Assembly: GCA_002721165.1 (NCBI GenBank)
Contig: PBJS01000009.1
Coordinates: forward strand, 15,048 to 26,044
Direction: 5' to 3'
DNA: 10,997 nucleotides
Origin: Legionellales bacterium
Lineage (GTDB): Bacteria; Pseudomonadota; Gammaproteobacteria; Eutrophobiales; Eutrophobiaceae
This document shows positions 6,471 to 10,997 of the stretch, one piece after another. The number at the start of each line of letters is the position of its first letter. The first letter of the stretch is position 1. The notes under the pieces are model-generated. The model was not told the DNA's origin and made no database searches. It saw only the letters and a list, made by a program, of their open reading frames with translations. A program made the position numbers and the translations under genes.

Positions 6471-8942
6471 GTGATTAATATAATAAAAAAAATATACTTA
6501 GCGATTGTGCTTAAAAGGCCAGCATTAGTTTGTTTTTTAATGTCAATTGCATTATGTTTTTTTGCGCTACAAACAAAAGATTTTAAACTTGATGCATCTG
6601 CAGATTCTTTACTACTGGAAGATGATATAGACCTAAGATTATTTAGAGAAACGAATGAACGTTACCGAACAAAAGATTTTTTATTTGTAACATTCACGCC
6701 TAAAGAAAGTATTTTCACTGAGCCTGTCCTTGATAAAATCACCCAACTTCGTGACGAAATAAAAAATGTAAAACTAGTTGATTCAGTCGTAAGCCTAGTT
6801 GATATACCACTCGTCAGACAGTTTGAAGGATCGCTCGCCGATGTTGCTGATAATGTTAGAACAATTGAGGGCGGTAATGTTGATTTATATAAGGCTAAGG
6901 AAGAGGTGCTTACCAGCCCTATATATAAAGAGCTTATTATAAGTGAAGATGCCAGTACGACAGCATTATTAGTTAATTTGGAAGATCAGCCAGAATTCCG
7001 TGAAATCCAGCGAAAAAGAAATCAATTATTAATCAAAAGTAAAAATAATGGGCTAGATGCTGACGAGATAGTCGAACTTGAAAAAATATCATATCAATAT
7101 GTAAAAAAGAAAGACGAGATTAACAGTATAAATCATGAAACAATCTTAAGTATAAGAAAAATACTTTCGAAATATGGTCAGCATGGCTCACTTCATCTTG
7201 GCGGTGTGCCAATGATAGCTGATGATATGATAACTTTTATAAAAAAGGATTTAATTATTTTTGGCATCGGTGTTTTTCTTTTCCTCATCATTATGCTCAC
7301 AATTATTTTTCGTAAATTAAGATGGGTATTACTTCCTTTGGTAAGTTGTTTTTATGCCGGGCTATTAATGATTGGGCTTCTTGGTTTAGTTGGTTGGAAT
7401 GTCACAGTGATTTCATCAAATTTTATTTCGCTTATGTTGATAATCACTATGTCAATGAACGTTCATTTAATAGTTCGCTACAGACAACTGCACAAAGATT
7501 TTCCAAATTTTTCACAACATGAACTGGTACTAAACACAACTAGCAAAATGGTTTGGCCATGTTTCTATACGGCTTTAACCACTATCATGGCCTTTAGTTC
7601 TCTAGTTGTGAGCGGCATTAAACCAGTTATTGATTTTGGTTGGATGATGACAATTGGGTTAAGCGTAACTTTTCTAACATCGTTTATTTTATTCCCTTCT
7701 ATATTAATTTTATTACCCAAAACTAATGATGAGAGTCTCACGAGAGAGGAGTTTCAGTTTACGCCAAGACTTGCTAGTGTTACTGAAAAGTATGGTAATA
7801 ATATACTAATAATATCCTTAATTTTTTCAGTCATTAGTGTTTATGGCATTACCCGTCTTCAAGTAGAAAATAGTTTTATAAATTATTTTAGTAACGATAC
7901 CGAAATTTATAAGGGGTTACGTTTAATTGATGAAAAATTGGGTGGCACAACACCGGTAGATATATTACTTAATTTGGAAGATCCAGAGATTATTGAGAAT
8001 GATGAGAAAGATGAAGATTTTGAGGATTTTGATGCACTTTTTAGTGCATTTGAGGAGGAACAAGAAAAGGTTTGGTTTACTCCAGAGCGGATAGAAAAAG
8101 TTAAGGAAATTCATGATTATTTAGAATCATTGCCCGCGATAGGGAAAGTATTATCACTTGCATCAATTATACGTGTTGGTGAGCAAATTAATGAAGGTGA
8201 GTTTGATGCTTTTGAATTAGCTATTGTTAGTAAGCGTATGCCTATTGAGTTAAGAGAAAGCATGATTAAACCTTATCTCTCGGAAGAAAATAATGAAGTA
8301 CGTATAAGTGTTCGTATATTAGATTCTCTAAAAGATTTAAGACGTAAAGAATTGTTAGAGAAAATAAAAAATGATTTAACTAAAAAAATTGGCATAGATG
8401 AGGATAAAATAAAAATTACTGGTATTCTTGTTCTTTATAATAATATGTTACAAAGCTTGTTTAAATCACAAATTTTAACTTTGGGCGTTGTAATGATTGG
8501 TATTGGCTTCATGTTGGTTGTTTTATTCCGCTCTTTACAATTAGCAATAATTGGGATCATTCCAAATTTATTTGCAGCTGCAATTATATTAGGATTAATG
8601 GGTTTACTTAAAATACCTTTGGACATGATGACTATCACAATCGCCGCAATAACAATTGGCATTGCTGTTGATAATAGCATTCATTATATTTATCGTTTTC
8701 GTGAAGAGTTTCCAAAGACAAAAAATTATATTTCTACCATGCATTACTGTCATGCAAATATAGGCAAAGCTGTTTTTTATACGGCGAGTACTATCATTAT
8801 TGGTTTTTCAATCTTGGTGTTATCCAACTTTATTCCCACAATTTATTTTGGCTTATTGACTGCCTTTGCAATGTTTATAGCCTTATTTGCTGCGCTTACC
8901 TTACTGCCAAAATTAATTCTAATATTTAGACCTTTTGGATAA
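6471..8942 (+). CDS. RND-superfamily (MMPL-type) exporter, probable lipid transporter
   Basis: This 823-residue inner-membrane protein has the doubled RND layout. TM1 lies at about 15-34, a first periplasmic domain at 35-256 (with a charged, helix-rich stretch at about 174-216) and TM2-6 at about 260-415. TM7 lies at about 443-461, a second periplasmic domain at 462-665 and TM8-12 at about 666-818. TM10 carries IGIAVDNSIHYIYRFREE with Asp734, the proton-relay position of MmpL-like proteins. The matching TM4 segment is ITMSMNVHLIVRYR, where Ser328 replaces the Asp. The second periplasmic domain has a very acidic run at about 509-533. The length and pattern fit the predicted RND exporters of COG1033, which include the hopanoid transporter HpnN. 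The GTG at 6471 is chosen because the first in-frame ATG would cut TM1; no good ribosome binding site is seen. The substrate is unknown; lipid cargo is inferred from the family and the downstream mlaC. Confidence 0.88.
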   Translation: MINIIKKIYLAIVLKRPALVCFLMSIALCFFALQTKDFKLDASADSLLLEDDIDLRLFRETNERYRTKDFLFVTFTPKESIFTEPVLDKITQLRDEIKNVKLVDSVVSLVDIPLVRQFEGSLADVADNVRTIEGGNVDLYKAKEEVLTSPIYKELIISEDASTTALLVNLEDQPEFREIQRKRNQLLIKSKNNGLDADEIVELEKISYQYVKKKDEINSINHETILSIRKILSKYGQHGSLHLGGVPMIADDMITFIKKDLIIFGIGVFLFLIIMLTIIFRKLRWVLLPLVSCFYAGLLMIGLLGLVGWNVTVISSNFISLMLIITMSMNVHLIVRYRQLHKDFPNFSQHELVLNTTSKMVWPCFYTALTTIMAFSSLVVSGIKPVIDFGWMMTIGLSVTFLTSFILFPSILILLPKTNDESLTREEFQFTPRLASVTEKYGNNILIISLIFSVISVYGITRLQVENSFINYFSNDTEIYKGLRLIDEKLGGTTPVDILLNLEDPEIIENDEKDEDFEDFDALFSAFEEEQEKVWFTPERIEKVKEIHDYLESLPAIGKVLSLASIIRVGEQINEGEFDAFELAIVSKRMPIELRESMIKPYLSEENNEVRISVRILDSLKDLRRKELLEKIKNDLTKKIGIDEDKIKITGILVLYNNMLQSLFKSQILTLGVVMIGIGFMLVVLFRSLQLAIIGIIPNLFAAAIILGLMGLLKIPLDMMTITIAAITIGIAVDNSIHYIYRFREEFPKTKNYISTMHYCHANIGKAVFYTASTIIIGFSILVLSNFIPTIYFGLLTAFAMFIALFAALTLLPKLILIFRPFG

Positions 8943-8966
8943 ATTTAAAATGAAACAGCATCTTGC

Positions 8967-9003
8967 GATAATTATTTAATGTTAAATAAACTTAATAATT
9001 GTC
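8967..9003 (+). repeat. AT-rich inverted repeat (possible hairpin) downstream of the RND gene
   Basis: GATAATTATT at 8967-8976 pairs with AATAATTGTC at 8994-9003, giving ten base pairs including one G-U, around a 17-base loop. A second, overlapping palindrome, TTATTTAA-TG-TTAAATAA at 8972-8989, would compete with it. It starts 25 bases after the RND stop codon. No run of T follows, so it does not look like a standard intrinsic terminator; it could be an mRNA-end stabiliser, an operator-like palindrome or chance in AT-rich DNA. Confidence 0.4.
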
Positions 9004-9028
9004 AGATAAGTACTTTCTCTCGTAATAC
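8999..9028 (+). promoter_or_regulatory. Weak sigma70-like promoter candidate upstream of mlaC
   Basis: TTGTCA (8999-9004, five of six -35 consensus bases) is followed after 18 bases by TAATAC (9023-9028, a poor -10 match). It overlaps the right arm of the inverted repeat, which would suit regulation, but the -10 is weak and the case rests on position alone. A competing candidate is the TGA-TATATA at 9126-9134, nearer the gene. Confidence 0.2.
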
Positions 9029-9184
9029 ATTCCTATTACAATATTTCTCAGCGGCAGGGTACAAAAAGAAGAATAGAGCCAATGACCGATTTCCTGTTTG
9101 GCCTAAAATCAAGCGTTCCAATTTATGATATATACAAACTTCATAAGTCCGACGTGTAAAAAAATAAATATAGGGGTATTACCC

Positions 9185-9805
9185 ATGGTTGGTAAGAATT
9201 CGAAATGGCTATTATTCATTTTATATTTCACATTTTGTGTTGCGCATGCGGCCATGTCGCCTGATGAAGTAGTTAGAACAACCGCCGAAGGTGTTATTAA
9301 CCATATTGAAAGTAATCGTTCTGTCTTAGAGGAAAATCCAGAAAAAATTTATGAGATGGTGGATCAATTAATCATCCCACGTTTCGATTTTGTTAGTATG
9401 TCTAAGTGGGTGCTTGGCAAACATTGGAAAAGTGCTAGCGAAACACAACGTGCTGAATTTATTACTCAATTTAAAGAATTACTTGTACGCACATACGCAC
9501 GTGCGTTACTTGAATATTCTGGTCAAAAAATTAAATACTACCCTCCTGAGCAAAATCCAAATTCTAATCTTGCGATTGTAAAAACAGAGTTGACTAGTTC
9601 AAGCAGCGCTCAACTGCCCATTTTATATCGTATGCATCAAAAGAATGAGGAATGGAAAGTTGTTGATGTAGCTGTTGATGGCGTAAGTTTGGTTACTACA
9701 TATCGAGGCTCTTTCGCTACTCAGATAAAGAAAAATGGTTTTGATTCTCTGCTCAGTGAACTTTCAAAAAAAAATGCAAGACTTGAGGCAAGCATCTCAA
9801 ATTAA
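9185..9805 (+). CDS. mlaC: MlaC-family periplasmic phospholipid-binding protein (Ttg2D family)
   Basis: MlaC carries phospholipids across the periplasm between the outer-membrane MlaA complex and the inner-membrane MlaFEDB complex in E. coli. The 206 residues compare with 211 there. A signal peptide is clear: basic start (MVGKNSK), hydrophobic core at about 8-19 and a cleavage site after Ala22 in VAHA-AMS. The mature part shows the family pattern: ENPEKIYEMVDQLIIPRFDF, the LGKHWKSASETQRAEFITQF segment, then YARALLEYSGQKIKYYP and DVAVDGVSLVTTYRGSF. AGGGG at 9172-9176, eight bases before the ATG at 9185, decides the start; the frame is open upstream to an ATG at 9125, but that would bury the signal peptide. 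It lacks its usual neighbours mlaF, mlaE, mlaD and mlaB. HpnM of hopanoid loci belongs to the same family, so the lipid carried is not certain. Confidence 0.92.
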   Translation: MVGKNSKWLLFILYFTFCVAHAAMSPDEVVRTTAEGVINHIESNRSVLEENPEKIYEMVDQLIIPRFDFVSMSKWVLGKHWKSASETQRAEFITQFKELLVRTYARALLEYSGQKIKYYPPEQNPNSNLAIVKTELTSSSSAQLPILYRMHQKNEEWKVVDVAVDGVSLVTTYRGSFATQIKKNGFDSLLSELSKKNARLEASISN

Positions 9806-9840
9806 CTAGACTATTTATATAACTCCATTCATTTGGTTTA

Positions 9841-9868
9841 CTTACAGTCAGAAGTAAGATCTTTTATT
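9841..9868 (+). terminator. Weak possible terminator after mlaC
   Basis: CTTAC (9841-9845) and GTAAG (9854-9858) can form a five-base-pair stem around an eight-base loop, followed by a T-rich ATCTTTTATT. The stem is short and has little GC, so any termination would be partial. It lies in the 118-base gap between mlaC and ibaG, where mlaB would be found in E. coli. Confidence 0.25.
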
Positions 9869-9923
9869 GAATAAATATATGTAGTAACTTTTCATTTAGA
9901 TTAAGTTTTAGAATCATCTTTTT

Positions 9924-10178
9924 ATGACACCACAAACTATTAGACAAATGATTGAAGCTGGGTTACCTGATTCTAGTGTAATTGTTCAGAGTGATGATAA
10001 TACACATTTTGAAGCTATAATTATTTCTAAATTATTTTCAGGTAAAAATATGTTACAACAACATAGAATGGTGCATAAAGTTCTGGGTGATACACTTGGT
10101 AAAGATATTCATGCTTTGTCATTTAAAACATTTACTCCAGAGGAATATGAAAGTATAAGTGATTTTGAAAGTTCTTAA
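9924..10178 (+). CDS. ibaG: BolA-family iron-sulfur protein IbaG (YrbA)
   Basis: IbaG is a small cytosolic BolA-family protein that partners monothiol glutaredoxin in binding or passing [2Fe-2S] clusters; in E. coli its gene is acid-induced and sits directly before murA, as here. The 84 residues match the E. coli length. The BolA fold signature is visible: an N-terminal helix (TPQTIRQMIEAGLP), the DDNTHFEAIIIS strand region, LLQ-type helix QQHRMVHKVLGD with Arg48 and His51, and DIHALSFKTFTPEEY with the invariant His63 that serves as a cluster ligand. The tail is acidic. No convincing Shine-Dalgarno sequence precedes the ATG. IbaG and BolA itself are separate branches; the murA neighbour and the sequence favour IbaG. 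Confidence 0.93.
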   Translation: MTPQTIRQMIEAGLPDSSVIVQSDDNTHFEAIIISKLFSGKNMLQQHRMVHKVLGDTLGKDIHALSFKTFTPEEYESISDFESS

Positions 10179-10202
10179 TAATCTTATAAGGTAAAATTTA
10201 AT

Positions 10203-10997
10203 ATGGATAAATTGATTATCCACGGCGGTGCTTCTTTAGAAGGCGAAGTTTCAATATCTGGAGCTAAAAATTCAGCCTTACCAATATTATCAGCGACTTT
10301 ACTAACAGACCAACCGGTTGTTATTGGTAACGTACCACATCTTCACGACATAACCACAACAATAGAATTACTTGGACGTATGGGCTCAAGGATTACAGTT
10401 AATGAATGTATGAATATAGAAATTGATAACGCAGAAATTAATAATTTTTTTGCTCCTTATGAGTTAGTTAAAACAATGCGCGCATCAATTCTTGTTTTAG
10501 GTCCATTACTTGCACGTTACGGAAAAGCTGATGTATCTCTACCAGGTGGTTGTGCTATTGGCTCACGACCAGTGAATATCCATTTACAAGGTTTAATTGC
10601 AATGGGAGCAGAAATTACAACAGATAGCGGATATATACGTGCGGTAACAAAAGAGAGATTAAAGGGAGTACAACTGACACTCGATATGGTTACTGTTACT
10701 GGCACTGAAAATTTAATGATGGCAGCTACTCTTGCTGATGGTTTAACAATTATTGAAAATGCTGCAAGGGAACCTGAGGTGAAAGATTTAGCAATATGCC
10801 TAAATAAAATGGGTGCAAAAATTAGTGGGGCTGGAACGGATCGTATTGAAATTGAAGGTGTTGAAACACTACATGGAACCGAGCATAAAATTTTACCTGA
10901 CCGTATTGAAACAGGAACCTACCTTGTTGCCGCTGTAATGACAGGCGGTAAAATGAGACTAAGAAACACCCATTCGATCTTATTGGAATCTGTTTTA
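10203..10997 (+). CDS. murA: UDP-N-acetylglucosamine 1-carboxyvinyltransferase, N-terminal part (3' end outside window)
   Basis: MurA transfers enolpyruvate from phosphoenolpyruvate to UDP-N-acetylglucosamine, the first committed step of peptidoglycan synthesis in the cytosol. The first 265 codons are present, out of about 420 in the family; the frame is open to the window edge. SGAKNSALPIL carries the catalytic Lys22-Asn23 pair. KTMRAS has Arg93, and LPGGCAIGSRPV has Cys117, the active-site cysteine that fosfomycin attacks, so no Cys-to-Asp resistance form is seen. NAAREPEV and LPDRIETGTYLVAA are also intact. AAGG about 11 bases upstream supports the ATG at 10203, and MDKLIIHG matches the family N-terminus. 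The gene starts 24 bases after ibaG, the same pairing as in E. coli, which indicates co-transcription. Confidence 0.97.
   Translation, partial: MDKLIIHGGASLEGEVSISGAKNSALPILSATLLTDQPVVIGNVPHLHDITTTIELLGRMGSRITVNECMNIEIDNAEINNFFAPYELVKTMRASILVLGPLLARYGKADVSLPGGCAIGSRPVNIHLQGLIAMGAEITTDSGYIRAVTKERLKGVQLTLDMVTVTGTENLMMAATLADGLTIIENAAREPEVKDLAICLNKMGAKISGAGTDRIEIEGVETLHGTEHKILPDRIETGTYLVAAVMTGGKMRLRNTHSILLESVL

Larger units (their letters stand above)
8943..9184 (+). other. 242-bp intergenic region between the RND gene and mlaC
   Basis: No confident gene is present. The region holds an AT-rich inverted repeat (8967-9003), weak promoter-like boxes and two short reading frames. One runs 8979-9128 (49 codons, ATG to TGA) and encodes a basic, non-membrane peptide that I do not recognise. 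The other runs 9082-9159 (25 codons) in a different frame and also resembles nothing I know. Neither has a convincing ribosome binding site. No T-rich terminator follows the inverted repeat, so the RND gene and mlaC could still share a transcript. A TGA-TATATA extended -10-like sequence at 9126-9134 could start an mlaC transcript. The gap is too short to hide a complete mlaD or mlaE, and no remnant of them was recognised. Confidence 0.6.

Noticed and set aside
7322..7522. Second + strand frame of 66 codons inside the RND gene
   Set aside because: It overlaps the TM3-TM5 coding region of the RND gene in another frame and has no independent support.
8979..9128. 49-codon frame annotated as a real gene
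   Set aside because: It has no ribosome binding site, its start codon lies inside the inverted repeat, and the peptide matches no family I know; it is kept only as a finding to test.
9390..9581. Second + strand frame of 63 codons inside mlaC
   Set aside because: It is a shadow of the conserved MlaC coding sequence.
9806..9923. Remnant of mlaB (STAS-domain protein) between mlaC and ibaG
   Set aside because: The gap is 118 bases, the frames are broken, and no STAS-like sequence is visible. It is too short for even half of the gene.
1..10997. Signs of mobile elements, CRISPR, tRNA or rRNA genes
   Set aside because: No transposase or integrase motifs, spaced direct repeats, TPsiC-like GGTTCGA boxes or rRNA-like segments were found in any gap; almost all of the window is housekeeping coding sequence.

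Overview
The window is a compact, AT-rich stretch in which every convincing gene lies on the + strand. Two blocks of gene order point to a gammaproteobacterium: queA-tgt-yajC-secD-secF and mlaC-ibaG-murA. A PdxB-type erythronate-4-phosphate dehydrogenase, which is largely a gammaproteobacterial enzyme, supports this. I see no phage, insertion sequence, CRISPR array, rRNA or tRNA. The low GC and short intergenic gaps fit a streamlined marine or host-associated lineage, but I cannot name a genus.

Layout. Positions 1-225 hold the C-terminal end of queA. Then come tgt (236-1336), yajC (1459-1785), secD (1820-3679) and secF (3707-4624). QueA and Tgt act in queuosine modification of tRNA. YajC, SecD and SecF form the accessory complex of the SecYEG translocon. 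Next are pdxB (4658-5830; pyridoxal phosphate synthesis) and purN (5827-6420; purine synthesis), which overlap by four bases. A large RND/MMPL-family membrane protein follows (6471-8942). A 242-bp gap without a confident gene (8943-9184) leads to mlaC (9185-9805; periplasmic phospholipid carrier), ibaG (9924-10178; BolA-family protein) and the first 265 codons of murA (10203 to the window edge; first committed step of peptidoglycan synthesis).

The most interesting feature is the cell-envelope block. In Escherichia coli the order is mlaF-mlaE-mlaD-mlaC-mlaB-ibaG-murA, so MlaC is encoded with its inner-membrane ABC/MCE transporter. Here mlaC, ibaG and murA remain in order, but mlaF, mlaE, mlaD and mlaB are absent from the locus and an RND/MMPL exporter sits upstream. 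RND proteins of this type move lipids in other bacteria, and hopanoid clusters pair an RND protein (HpnN) with an MlaC relative (HpnM). The arrangement therefore suggests, as an inference, an RND-MlaC lipid-trafficking pair in place of, or beside, the MlaFEDB complex. A second oddity is the PurN subtype: its active-site region carries a glycine- and tyrosine-containing insertion that I associate with PurN of Bacteroidota rather than with the E. coli enzyme.
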